Below, in pieces: positions 23,218-34,619 of a stretch of 64,000 bases of DNA. Positions within the stretch are counted from its first letter, which is position 1; each line of letters starts with the position of its first letter. Below the pieces are notes generated by a model. The model did no database searches, was not told the origin of the DNA, and saw nothing but the letters and a program-made list of their open reading frames with translations. Position numbers and translations under genes: made by a program. The DNA comes from Triplophysa rosa (Eukaryota > Chordata > Actinopteri > Cypriniformes > Nemacheilidae): positions 9,550,218-9,614,217 of the forward strand of contig NC_079906.1 of the NCBI RefSeq assembly GCF_024868665.1, written 5' to 3'.

Positions 23218-25154
23218 TTTACTTAAGTAATAATAAAGTAAATACTTAATAATATAAACTAACTTTAAATATTTTAATTGTTTCATTATATATTAATATT
23301 TTAAATATCAATATTTTTACTTGTTTTATGCATAAACGTATTATTATACACTTATTTTATGCATCAACTTATTTTATAATTTCTTTCAGAAAACAAGAGT
23401 TAACCTATTATTTTGCTTCCGAGGAAAATGCATTTAAAAATGTCTTTTGTACTTCAAAACCAGACAAAAATACTAAGTAAGGAATTCATTTTTTACAGTG
23501 TAGTTCTGTTGACTTTAATTTATTCCAAATGCACAAAAAAAATCAACTTTGGACTGGTAGTGTATATATATTATTTTCACATGCCCTCATTTCACGATAC
23601 ATTGCACACTGGGTTCTGGAGGGTAGCGTCAGTGTATTATAAAGGCAGCTACAGCAGATAACATAAGGCACCTGGAGGTCTCACTCTACAGGGGCCGATG
23701 ACTGCATTTGTCTTGCTTCGGGCCCTCCGCAGTCCATCATGTAGCGATTTTATTAACCTTTCCTTGGCATGTTGTCCCGTATGACACGCACGCTGCTCTT
23801 GTGGTCATTTAACATTCTGTATCTGTATTTATCACGTGTGCTTCAAAAGGGTATACTTGTCACGCGTGAGGGCTTATCTGGCCTAATTTGGAGGTGGTGG
23901 GAAATTAAAGATGGAGAACTGAAGGGGGATGTAAGGGAATTCATTTGGCCCATTAAAGGTGGCTTACGTGTCATCGGGCGTAACCGGCTATGCAAATGAA
24001 AATCCAACACCTTTAATCCACTCCTGAAAGAGCAGGATTCAGAGAGCAAGAGAGAGAGAGATTAGGTTAAAGGAGGTGGAAAGGCAAAAGAGACATAAAG
24101 CCAAAAGTAATGCCCCACAAATTGACACCTTCACTTTTTCTTTGAAATATCTTGAAGCTCAGTTTTGAGAAGAATGTAAGGAGGCTTGGCAAAAAAAACT
24201 GCCAAAGCAGCAGAATGACAACAAAATACGGCTAGACGAGAGAATCTGCAAATATTAATAACTGATAAAATTGTAGTTAATGAATGCTTTATTTCCTGTG
24301 AGCTTTTCTTTTTTCTGTGCATTTTTTGTATACTGAACAAAACCCATATCCAAGTCCTGTCAACCCTAGGACCTCTGTTTATCTTCAGAAAGCAAATCAA
24401 GATTAAGAGGTCCTGGACCTCTATAGACTGGAATGCAACCAAACTTCAAAGTGACATTGCAGAAATAGTCCATGTCACTCCAGTGGTTCAGCTTTAATTA
24501 TATAAAGCAACGAGGATCCTTTTTGTGCACTACAAACAAAAACACAGACTATTTTCAACAATTTCCTGACTTCTGTGTTAGTTTCCAACGTACATTCATG
24601 AGAGCATCTGGGGTCAACACCGCACGACGCATGTGCCTTAAGATAAACGGAGGTCCAAGGGTTGACGAACGACATGTTCTGCCAGAGGATCCCTTTAACA
24701 TCCGACAAACCTTTGTTTTATACAAAAAGGTTTTCTGTATAGGAAAAGGGTTCTTTACATTATAAAAAAGAAAGAAACGGTTACAAGAACCAAAATGATT
24801 CTCAAACACTATGGCCTATCTGTGAAGAACCTTGTGTAGCAAGAGTGCACTTGCATCTGTAAAAGTAAAAAGTAATCAATAAGATCTGCCCTCTATCAGT
24901 TATATTAAACACACTGTTAACAAGGTCACAGACCAAAAATGGAAAGGAAATCACACTTGGACAGTTCTGGCTCTAACATCTCAATGAAAGCATATCACAA
25001 TCTTCATAACAAAGAATCTCGATCCATGATCTAAATTGAAAACATGGCTGTACATTAACTTTTTTGCACATAGCACTGGTGCTACAGAGGTTTAAAATTT
25101 GTAGCACAGGCCAAACAGTTGTACAGGTAGCACAAGTATAAAACGTCTGTTATC
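23218..25154. other. slc15a4 intron; candidate conserved block at 23680-24010
   Basis: No exon was recognised. From 23680 to 24010 the sequence is repeat-free and compositionally balanced and includes an octamer ATGCAAAT (23991). From 24690 to 24850 there is a degenerate relative of the 12926-13148 MITE. From 25030 to 25140 there is a fragment ('catggctgtacattaactt') of a further dispersed repeat. Confidence 0.4.
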
Positions 25155-25705
25155 TGTCAGAGTTTGATGGGAAGAAGAACCCAATTGCAGGCAGCACTGG
25201 TGAGGGGTTAACACAAAAGGATTTATTAGAACAAACACAAAACAAAGACCCACGATGGGGTTAAAAACAAGGGAACTAGATAATATAACAGCAACAGGAC
25301 GTAGACTAACGAATACTAAACTAAAACAACACTTGACAAGAACTACACTCAACACTTGACAAGAACTACACTCAACACTTACTAGATTTGGATTTGATTT
25401 AATCCACGGCAACAGCAAACAAGCACACAGGTAAGCACAAAGCACAACGAATGAGCACAGGACAATGAACACGAGGGTATTTTATAGGGAGACAAACAAA
25501 GGATAATTAACAAGGGAACAGGTGTAGGGGATGAAACACTGATGGAAAGCAAATGAGGAACAAGAGGGAGGGAACAGAGACGCGGACAGGAGAGAGAGTA
25601 CATAAGGCCGAAAGGGTCAACATCTCTCTCTCCACATATAACCTAAGGCTTTGCCATGACTCTGCCACAAGAATTGACATGACATGATGAGGCAGAATCA
25701 TGACA
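25155..25705 (-). mobile_element. LTR-retrotransposon long terminal repeat (3' LTR)
   Basis: On the - strand it begins TGTCATGATTCTG (25705) and ends CTCTGACA (25155), the usual TG...CA form with TGTCA/TGACA inverted ends. A promoter-like TATAAAATAC lies inside. Just upstream on the - strand is a polypurine run AAGGGGGGGC (25719-25710), as expected between internal region and 3' LTR. A 24-bp direct repeat ('cacttgacaagaactacact', twice) is at 25329-25376. There is no gag or pol nearby, so this is the remnant 3' end of an element. Confidence 0.75.
25477..25486 (-). promoter_or_regulatory. TATA-box-like element in the LTR
   Basis: TATAAAATAC on the - strand, in the middle of the LTR and preceded by a CT-rich stretch. 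It would drive transcription towards lower coordinates, in the sense direction of slc15a4. Activity is inferred, not shown. Confidence 0.5.
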
Positions 25706-26245
25706 GAAGCCCCCCCTTAATGAACACCCCCAGGTGTTCATCAAGGGGTAGACTAACGAGACAAGACAGACTGGGTGACAGGCAAAAACCAAACACACAT
25801 AGTAAACATAACTAGAGGCAGACAAGCAAGGATGACAAACGGGTTAGGGTGGGACAATAAAAATAACAAACACGGGAGAGGGGGGAGGGGGAAACATAAA
25901 GTCCATGGGGGGAAACGTCTTAGTCCCAGGGGACTTGGTAGTGGCAGACTTGGTTGCCGGCCGGACACGGCTAGGGGCCGGGCGGACTGCCGTCCGAGTC
26001 GCCGGCTGGAATGCCGGCTGGAAGGCCGGCTAGACAGGGCTGAACGCCGGCTGGAAAGCCGGCTGGATCGGCTGGGACACCGGAGGTACCGGATTGGACA
26101 CCGGCATCACTGGACTGGACACTGGACTGGATACCGGCTGCACCGGACTGGATCCCGGCTGCACCGGACTGGACACTGGACTGGACACCGGACTGGATGC
26201 CGGCTGCACCGGCTCGGCTGGATCCCGCGCCACCCCTCCGTTGCA
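25706..26245 (-). mobile_element. Remnant of the LTR element's internal 3' region with coding minisatellite
   Basis: It starts with the polypurine tract and a perfect 8-bp stem TGAACACC...GGTGTTCA (25721-25740). From about 25940 to 26225 it is a CG-rich tandem array built on 'ctggactggacaccgg'-like units. The array stays open in several frames: on the - strand it reads Pro/Val/Ser/Gln repeats (SSPVQPGSSPVQP), on the + strand Thr-Gly-Leu-Asp repeats. I read it as a low-complexity tail of an element protein. The frame is short and isolated, so no function can be named. Confidence 0.55.
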
Positions 26246-26255
26246 TCATCACGAT

Positions 26256-26330
26256 TCCGTTGAAAAGTGGATTGAGGACGCCTTCAAGATCGATCTCGAT
26301 TTAAGATCGTCAGATCGCCCACCCCTAGAA
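26256..26330 (-). repeat. hAT-like terminus fragment
   Basis: On the - strand it starts CTAGGGGTGGGCGATCTGAC, a typical hAT-type end, and runs into ATCTCGATTT-like text. The matching other end was not found. It probably belonged to an element disrupted by the adjacent LTR element. Confidence 0.45.
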
Positions 26331-26633
26331 TGAGCCACTGTAAAGCCATAGTAAAAGATCTGCAATATACACCTGTAACTGCACAACGTTTAAATTCTGT
26401 AGTAAGTAGCTACAGTAAATTGATAAATGAGGCAAACCAGATTTAATGTAAGCCACCACACTACCTCCAATATCGAGATGCAGAACATGAGATCCAGGGG
26501 CCAGGGTTGGATCCAGATCCAACTCCTCCCACTTCATATACCCGTGGTCACCAATGTTCGCTCTTATCAACGTAAGTCTACATTTGATTAATAATATAGT
26601 CAAGATTGATCATTACTTACAGGCAGAGGTTGC

Positions 26634-27420
26634 GCTAGACTTTTTTATTGTCCGTCATTTGGAGAAAATCCGTCATAATCTATTATTACCCGTCACTATA
26701 GTGCAAGGTGGCGTTACGTGGTAATTAGCATGTTCGTGTCTTCATCACGCTACTTGCGTTTACTCTCAGAACTTGCTGTATTTTAATACAACTGAATGCC
26801 CAATAAAGCCGTTGTTTTTTATATTAATTTATATATTTAATGTTTCTGTTGTCAGACATAAAATAATAATTACAGACAAATGTTTATGTTCATATGTCTA
26901 GTCAGTAACAATGACAGGTGCTTGTAATTGTTTTTTTGTACTCACTCACTCACTCACAGGTAACTTCAGCTGCGGTTTGGTCATGAATGTACTGCTTCTG
27001 CCGCTCACTGAACAGAGAAGATGCCAAGAGAGACATTTTTCCACTAACTGAAAGTTAAGGTTTATCCAAAAAGACGCTAGTTGCTTTTCTGAAGGAAAAA
27101 CTCTGTAAACACCGCACCACTGCGGGCCTTTGTGTGTATGCGTGCACGCGACGCGGAGGTCTGTGACCGATACATCTGCACCGCGAGTCTCCGCTGACCG
27201 CAAGCTAATGAATGGAAAAACACACGTCCCTTTCACGATCGTGTTCAGGGCAGGGTTAGTAGCCTACAATCACACTCTAATGAAGGGAAATGACAAAACG
27301 GTGAGTTACAAATTGCCTTTATTGTAATCCGTCAAAATGACGGACGGCCTTCAGATTTTTCCGTCATTGGTAAAAAAAATCAGTCAATGATGGAGAAGTT
27401 TCTGTGACCGCGACCTCTTC
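26634..27420. mobile_element. Probable DNA transposon remnant
   Basis: The outer ends are 'agaggttgcgctagac' and 'gaccgcgacctct', inverted with mismatches. 'attgtccgtcatttggag' near the left is mirrored by 'caaaatgacggac' and 'ttccgtcattgg' near the right. No transposase motif is readable in any frame. Target duplication not clean. Confidence 0.6.
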
Positions 27421-27739
27421 TAACAGGCACACACGAAGTTATGAATCTCAGTTAAATATATGTTTACCCTAACACTAAAACACATAATCACACACACTGC
27501 ATGTGATCTGAGGGTTCAGGGAGTGTCTGCTATGTTCACTCTTCTCACTCTCTTGAATAATACAATAATCAGTGCTGAAAAAGTAAAACAATGAGCTCAG
27601 CAGGTTGGCCACGTGAAGGACGAAGTGAGTCAAATGATCAATAAACCCCTCTGAACACATCACTATACAGCGGACTGAGGGGATAGATATTGGTTAAATT
27701 AACACCGCGACAGGCAATATTAAAGAAGTTCTTCTAATT

Positions 27740-27840
27740 TAGGCTGCCAATCGATTTTAATCAAACCAATTACGATATGACAATCAAATTAAATCCCATC
27801 AATATCTACTGAAAAAAATCATCATGATTCAAAGACCTAA
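27740..27840. repeat. hAT-like fragment
   Basis: 'ttaggctgccaatcgatttt' followed by repeats of 'aatc' resembles one end of the 'agggctg..aatcgatt' hAT MITEs elsewhere in the window. No second end was seen. Confidence 0.35.
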
Positions 27841-27861
27841 CTTTTTTTTCTGCATGACATT

Positions 27862-28090
27862 GAAGGAATAGTTCACCCAAATTGAAAATGCTGTCATCAT
27901 TTACTTACCCACCGAACAACAGCAGTACCCAATTCACTTCTATTGACACAAAACAATGCAAGTGAATGGTTACCGCCGTTGTTCGATTACCAACATTCTT
28001 AAAAATATTTTCTTTTGTGTTCTGTGGAAAAAAGAAAGTCGTACAGGTTTGAAATGACAAGAGTGTGAGTAAATGACAGAATTTTTTTGT
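27862..28090. mobile_element. Cyprinid fold-back MITE, copy G (short)
   Basis: The left end 'ggaatagttcacccaaattg' and 'gctgtcatcatttacttacc' match the family. The right half 'gtacaggtttgaaatgacaa' and 'gagtaaatgacagaattttt' is its mirror. The last bases of the right terminus are missing. Confidence 0.7.
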
Positions 28091-29091
28091 GTGCACAGTA
28101 CAATACAAAAAACTAGTCAAAATATTGTTTTTCAATTCAATAAAGCCTATGCTATTTTGTTTACTGATCATTTCAATAACATAAGATTTTTTTAAACATA
28201 TGCAAAGGATAAAAGCATAAATGTACATTTTGCAATCAAGGTTGTTACATGTGAACATAGTCACAAGTTCACAAACAAGAAATAATCTTGTATTCCATCT
28301 GTCATACTCTTTTGTTTCAGACGTTCCACAGACCACCAAGTAACATCTCACCGTTGTTTTCTAGCGCTTTTTAAGACACAGTTTAAATGTTCAAAAAAAG
28401 TAAAAAAAAAACAGTTCCATCTGTTCCATCATAGTACATCTGTTTTGGAACGCAAGAACAAATCCTGTGTGAACTGCTGTGCCATGCAGTTTGTAAGCTT
28501 TAGATGTTAAGCTTGAATTGTTTCAATTAAAATTCTGATTTTACAAAACGAATCAGGAGGAAATAACTGTTCCATTCACTATAATTTAGCAATTTCATCA
28601 TGTTAAAATACAATTAGAAATGCTCTTTACGAAGGGACACACATCATAATAACATATTATTATCACACAAAGAGCAACTAAACTTACTTAAACAAATAAA
28701 AATGGACAAGAGTCCTTCGGAAACCCGAGTGAAGGAAGTGCCGTTTTGTTAGCTTATCTTCATTTATTTTTCAATGCCTTTGCTGGCCGCACGCTCCTTA
28801 TTAGAGACTTAACAGGCTGCCAAACGCTTTTCAATTACATCCACAAAAGACAAAACAAGAGCTGCCCATAAAGGACATTAAGCAGCCCCATAAACACTTG
28901 GCAGGCTGAATGAGGAGAGTGAAAAAGTACAGCTTGATTTATTTAGCTGGAAGTATGCAAGAATGCACCGCAGGAGACGAAGACAATACAGTACTTTAAA
29001 TTTCCTCTTCCTCTCTTCTACAGTCTCTGACACTCATTATCTTTTTAACTTTTGCCCCCCGGGTGCTAAGTGTCTCTACAAATCACAACAG
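28091..29091. other. slc15a4 intron; no gene, candidate conserved block 28700-28960
   Basis: AT-rich and without recognised repeats. The section 28700-28960 has even composition and no repeat signature. The 148-residue - strand frame (28351-27905) spans a MITE and low-complexity sequence and is not protein-like. Confidence 0.35.
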
Positions 29092-29092
29092 A

Positions 29093-29165
<73 letters not shown>

Positions 29166-29320
29166 GGAGCCGATGACGAGGGACAGACACGCAAGCGAGA
29201 CGAGGACCAGTCGAGGAGCAACAAGAGACAGAGAGATATCTGAGAATGAGAAAGAGATAAGAGAGGAGAGAAGAGAAGAGAGAAGAAGGAGAAGAGAGAG
29301 AGAGAGAGAGAGGACACTCA
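29092..29320. repeat. (GA)n microsatellite and long purine tract
   Basis: An uninterrupted GA run fills 29099-29163. The strand stays largely purine (GA-rich) to about 29318, with a second GA run at 29295-29310. The open frames of 80-120 residues across it (Arg/Glu or Ser/Leu dipeptides) are artefacts of the repeat. On the slc15a4 sense strand it is a CT-rich tract about 11 kb upstream of the last exon. Confidence 0.95.
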
Positions 29321-29749
29321 GAAACACGACCTAACAAATAATAAAGTTGCTCACAACACATCACCTATTTCCCCTCTCAGCTCTATCTGTGCGTGCTGAA
29401 GCCAACAACAATATTTCAGCAGCACTTGTCCCGATGCCTTGACAGCTTTTCTACAGGAGATTACACGAGTCAGCACACAGAGTTCAATGCCATTTGTCAG
29501 GGTCTGCGAAGGCAGCGATGTTCATATTTTATGGCTTGCTTGTCCGAGGGACGATCTCTCTGAGCAACAGTGTCGAAACTGTGAATAAATGCTGTCACAT
29601 CCACATCACTTTACATTGAAGTATGCATGTTAATAAATAACATGTTGAAATATATTTTTACAATAACAAGTCATTTCTTATAATTTGTATGTTCTTATTT
29701 TTTTCAATTACAATTCAATTACTTTTGACAAATATACTACCGGTTAAAA

Positions 29750-30125
29750 GTTTGGACCAAGGTTATTTTAGTTTACTAAAATTAAAACTTTGAAAACGTG
29801 TCTGTTCATTAAAATCAAATAAAATATTGACCTAAAAATTATTGGAAAAACTTAAACTAAATGAAAAATTGAAATGTTGCCTAAAAATAAACTGAAATAA
29901 GTTTAAAGCACTAAAATTATAATAATAAACAAAAACTTAAAAAAACTAAAATAAAAATTAATTAATCTTAAATAGCAACATAAAAAATAAACAAATAAAT
30001 CATAAAATGAAAAAAGCATATACCAAAATTGCTAAAACTTTAACTAAAATTAACATAAAAACTAAAACTCTAAAAATAAAAGCTAATTAAAAATATTAAT
30101 AAAACTAAAATCAAAACTATAATAA
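29750..30125. repeat. AT-rich degenerate tandem repeat
   Basis: Motifs such as 'aactaaaattaa', 'aaaactaaaataaaa' and 'ctaaaactttaactaaaatt' recur irregularly for about 375 bp. No coding content. Confidence 0.7.
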
Positions 30126-30219
30126 CTCAGGTTTGGACACAATTGACTGAATTTGTGTTTAAATGCTTATGTTTAAATGAATAAAATAAGTTGTGTGAAA
30201 CCATGAATTGTCTTGATTA

Positions 30220-30550
30220 CACTTCACAATAAGATTGTTTTCGTTAACATTAGTTAAATTAGTTATTTTAACTAACAAACCAATAAACTCTACATCTACA
30301 GCATTTATTAAACTTAGTTCATGTTAATTTTAACATTTACTCAAAAATATTTTAAATTAAATTAACAGTTAACATTAGTTGATGCACCATGAACTACCAT
30401 GAATAAGTGTTACATTAACAAAGACTATAAATGCGGAAAAACTCTATTGCTCATTGTTAGTTCATGTTAACATTTTATGCTTTTTATGTTAACAAACACT
30501 ACCTTAATGCAAATGTTACAACTTTTAAAAAAAATCAATTTCAATAGCGT
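30220..30550. mobile_element. AT-rich palindromic MITE ('gttaacattagtt' type)
   Basis: It begins 'cacttcacaataagattgtt' and contains mirrored copies of 'gttaacattagtt' and 'ttgttagttcatgttaac', the usual content of a common fish MITE. The ends are not sharply defined. Confidence 0.55.
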
Positions 30551-31020
30551 TTAACAAAAATAAAAGTTTATACTTTAAAAGATGACTTTAGGCTGAAAAG
30601 AGAAGCGAAGTGTTCCGTTTATTATAGTTTTGTTTTTTATTTTATTAATATTTGAATTTTTTAAGTTTTAATTTTAGTAATTGTCTTACACAGGTACTCC
30701 CTCAATATGGTTTAAAAGGTGCATCTGATGGGATCAGAGGAGTTCAGGAAACATAATTCAGCTAAACCATTGCCATGGCAGTACTTACCCGTGTGTTGTG
30801 GTGACTCGCCGGACGTAAGGGGGGTGGGGTTCGCTGTAACTCATTATCATTTAAAGAGACATGCACCAAAACGAGTTGCTGTGAGCATAGCAAAAATATT
30901 TCACGAGGCAAAAAAGGTTTTGTTTACACAGCCATTGAGTGTTTTTTAAGCAAAATATGTTCCAGACATTTCACGAAGACCCTAATAAATCATACCAATT
31001 TGTTGAAAGTGCTCATTTCA
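30551..31020. other. slc15a4 intron; nothing recognised
   Basis: No repeat, exon or conserved motif was recognised. A 76-residue frame (30719-30949) has no supporting splice sites or motifs. Confidence 0.4.
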
Positions 31021-31156
31021 TCACAGCAAAATCGCCTGTGTTAAAAAGGGTCAAATTAACTCTCACAGTGTTTATATAATCCACACTTTGAGTGTGGATT
31101 ATATATACACTGTGAGTGTTAATTTGACTTTTTTAACACTGCCGATTTTACTGTGA
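31021..31156. repeat. Fold-back element with 66-bp arms
   Basis: The left arm 31021-31087 and right arm 31091-31156 are inverted copies with a few mismatches and one indel around a 3-nt loop. The central stretch 'ataatccacact-ttg-agtgtggattat' is perfect. The arm ends are TCACAG and CTGTGA. It is a self-complementary MITE with no spacer. Confidence 0.82.
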
Positions 31157-33484
31157 TGAGTCCTTTAAGATGAAGGGAGACTACAGATATCATATCAATT
31201 AGCACAATGAAAGTGCTGCACATGCATAAACACATTTCCTCTTATGTTCTTGATCATCACCATATTGTTCTAGCTAAACATTTGAGGGTCTCTTTAAATG
31301 TGTAAAAACACAAGGATCAACCAGACAAACAACAGAGAAGAAATACCACAAACTAGTCAACATCATCTCTGAGAATCACTGCAAGAGGTCTGTAAACTCC
31401 ACTCAAAACATGAAATAAAACACACACTTTATCTTTTTTGATGATACTTGTCTGACATAATCCACTGCAGGCAAGTTTAACAGAAAATGAATAAAATAGT
31501 CAACATTAAAGTCTTTTTCGAGGAATCAAAGGCAGGATGAGCATAAGGCTGCCACAAAGACTTTTATAATAGAGCGTTTTCATTCTTTTGTCTCGGTCCG
31601 CTATCATCTTCTAGTTTCCACCCGTATTCTTTTGTTGGCACTCCTTTGAAAGACATCTTTCTTTGGTTTTGTCATATTCAGCGAACATACTTTCCTGAGA
31701 CTCTTGCCCTTGATTAAAACACTGACATTTCTGTAAGTGGCAGATACTGATTTTGGGCCAGGAAGCGAGGGTCACGTCTGCAGGCCCTGTGGTTCTGTGC
31801 GCGGTTTAAGCTGACCTGTGATCAGACAGACTTTTGGAAAAAAGAAAAACGGAAGAGCTCCCCGAGAGGTCAGAGAAAGGATTTGAAAGAATTTATTTGA
31901 CCAACACCCTGAGCCAAAACCGAGCCTTGTGACACCTCCAGTCCTGCAGATAAAATAAAAGACGGGAGAATACATCTCTGCAGGTACTTATCAAAGTCTA
32001 CATCACAAGTTGGCCCAAAGTAATAAAAGTTCTGGAAAGCAGAGCTGAAGGAAGTTTGTTATAAAGGGTACATTCACAACACGCACATAACATCCACTTT
32101 TCCACTCAAACCAGATTAGAAATCACACAGATAGCACCTCTGTTGACTCTGTGTTACTACACCATATAGAGAAACTAAAGTTTGCTGATGCTTTTTGAAA
32201 ATTCACATTTGTGTGAGAGGAACTGCAACAAGTCACAGAAGCTGGTTTAAAACTAACAAGAGGGCTACAAGATATATCAAAATATCAGATGTGCATAACA
32301 CAATAGGCACAATGCAATGGTTTGCAATAACTGAATGATTTTAATACTTAAAAAATAAGTTAAAATAAGTTTTAGCTCGATGTAGATACCAGAGACAGTG
32401 AATATTTTTCCCTCAAAAAAAATGAAATGTTGATTATATAATTAGGTTTCTATGCACAAAGAATTTGCCTTAGAGTACTTGTGCATAACAGTAACAGAAA
32501 AATACAATAAAAAGATAACTAAATTCTTAATACAAAATTAATAATATTAATAGAGGCTTTACTTAAAAATGTAAAATATTTGAAAACATTTTTAAAAACA
32601 TTGAATAGTTTCAATTTTTAGATATCCTTTAATGTAATTTAAATTGATTTTACTAACTTTAAGCAATACAGTATCGCATATTTATCCAATTTTTCTTCAA
32701 TATTGAGCAGCCCACTGAAATAAAATATTTGTTTCTGGGTTGCAACTACAGTTGGAGAGGTCAACAGTAAACATTAAACATGTCCAGGCCGGCGAGCTTC
32801 CGTCTTAAACGCTCTCCGATTAAACGGAAATAGACTGGGAAGATCCAAGCAAGCGGAAGATAGTAAGTCTCTTTGAGGTACCTTCTATCTGTCTTCTGCC
32901 TTTAAGCATGCCAAATGCAGCAAAGGATTAGCGCAGAATTACACCTGCTCGCCTATGGGGGCAGTGGAAGCTCTGCGGTGTCTTTGTGCTGATAAGCGAT
33001 CAGGATCTGATCCAGCGAGGATGCGTTCACTGTTGCCGATGGCCTCCAGCTTTAAAGACCTTCATCAAGCGTTGAAGGTTTCGAACGGAGCGCGTCACTA
33101 ACTCATCCTCGCACACAACCAGAGAGGTAAGTTTGATTTGCTAAACTGTTTCCCGGGAGGGTTATCAAATTTGGGAAATTAAGTGCGAGCGAGTGTGTTA
33201 TGGAGCTGAATGCTGTGTAATCAGACCCCGCGGCTAGTGATTAATACCTGGGCGCTTGAGCCCGTATAAGCCGGAGTCTGTATGTGCATCCGCAGGCACG
33301 CCATAGGCTTGGATAGTGTCTGTGTGTACACACACTTCAAAACTTTTAGGCTCAATACTGCATAAATTCTCTCTCTTTCTCTACATTTCCTGCAGAGGAA
33401 CACCATAGGAAACAAGGACAGAGAGCAGTTTTAGAGTAACCAGCAGAGATGAAGAATAACATTATGCTGGTAGCCGAAAAATAT
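31157..33484. other. slc15a4 intron; no gene, repeat-poor block 32780-33130
   Basis: Mostly AT-rich with no recognised transposon. The section 32780-33130 is CG-richer and compositionally even, and would be the first place to look for a conserved non-coding element in this intron. Confidence 0.35.
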
Positions 33485-33690
33485 CACTGTAAAAATTGAT
33501 AAATTGTTTAAACTTAAAAATTAAAGTTACCCAGCTGCCTTCAAATTTTGTGTTAATTCAACGTAAAAATATTAGTTATTAAATGAATTTGATGCAAAAT
33601 TGTTATGTTTAGTAATATTTTTAAGTTGAATTAACTAAAAAATTTAAGGCAACCAGTTTTTTTTTCAGTTACATTTTTTTTACAGAACAA
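33485..33690. mobile_element. Fold-back MITE related to 23138-23217
   Basis: It begins 'cactgtaaaaattgataaat' and carries 'gttaattcaacgtaaaaata', mirrored by 'tatttttaagttgaattaac'. It ends with the complementary 'cagttacattttttttacag'. Arms are diverged. Confidence 0.6.
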
Positions 33691-34619
33691 CACCACAAAA
33701 CCAGACCTCTTGTTCCTGTTGTTGAACACAAAGTCATTAATGGACACACCTGAGCATCTAACTCGGATTCGAAGACTGTCTCTTTGACTTTTTTCTTCAT
33801 TGAAAGAAGAGGAGATAAATGAGGCGTCTTGAGTTCGACATCCTCCCCTCTCTTTCAGTCCTTTCTAACCTTACCAATAAAAGTGGCACAAAGAAAAAAA
33901 AGAATAAAAAAGTGTCATATAATTCAAATTAAGACCCACTCTAATATCCCAATGACGCTTGCCAAACAAATCGCGCATGAAAGGACAGATTTACATGCGC
34001 ACGCACTCTCACGCCGATGCCATTAGCAGAAATGCCTCGCACCTGTCTGAGGCCGCTGTATTAATGGCCGCCGAGGCAGTTTGTGGGTAAACTGTTCATT
34101 TACCTCAGATACAAAGAATGGGTGGGTGTACATCTGGACCATTGAACTGCCATTGCGCTGGAGATCGCATCCATCTATTGTCTCCTATGTGCTATTTATT
34201 GTCTCCGCAGAGACAGATTTACAAACCCTTTCTGCTGTTAGCCTGACACAGCCATTCATTAGCATACACGTTCTTAAAACACGATCTGGCACTCAGGTTA
34301 CCTTTTCCTTGCACTTTAATCACAAGCAAAGTATGTAAAAACGCAATGTGCTATAAAACACAAAACTATATTTGTCACATTTTTCCCTCAGTGAAACGGA
34401 ACAGAAATGTAAGGTGGTGTTTTCATTTCTTTTATGAATTTAAAATAATCATTAAAAGTGGCAGGAGGTGAAACATGCTACGTGATTATTGGTTAATATT
34501 TTTCTCCGCCTGTGGGGGTTTGACAAAGTTAGCAGAAAAGCAATTTTAGAAGGAGACACTTATGTCGAAAGACTTTGAAAGCAAGCATTTTTCCTATGGA
34601 CAGTTTCATCTTAACAACA
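33691..34619. other. slc15a4 intron; nothing recognised
   Basis: Repeat-poor, with no exon found. The section 33945-34240 has balanced composition, another weak candidate for conserved non-coding sequence. Confidence 0.3.

Noticed and set aside
25092..25472. A 126-residue hydrophobic, cysteine-rich - strand frame
   Set aside because: It lies mostly within the LTR and flanking repeat. No signal-peptide logic, no splice partner and no family resemblance.
25775..26333. A 162-residue + strand protein with a Thr-Gly-His/Thr-Gly-Leu-Asp repeat
   Set aside because: The frame is a by-product of the tandem minisatellite. The adjoining LTR and polypurine tract place the element on the - strand.
27905..28351. 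A 148-residue - strand frame
   Set aside because: It overlaps a fold-back MITE and AT-rich intron sequence and has no codon bias or motif.
28963..29364. Arg/Glu-rich and Ser/Leu-rich proteins of 83-123 residues
   Set aside because: They are translations of a (GA)n microsatellite in different frames.
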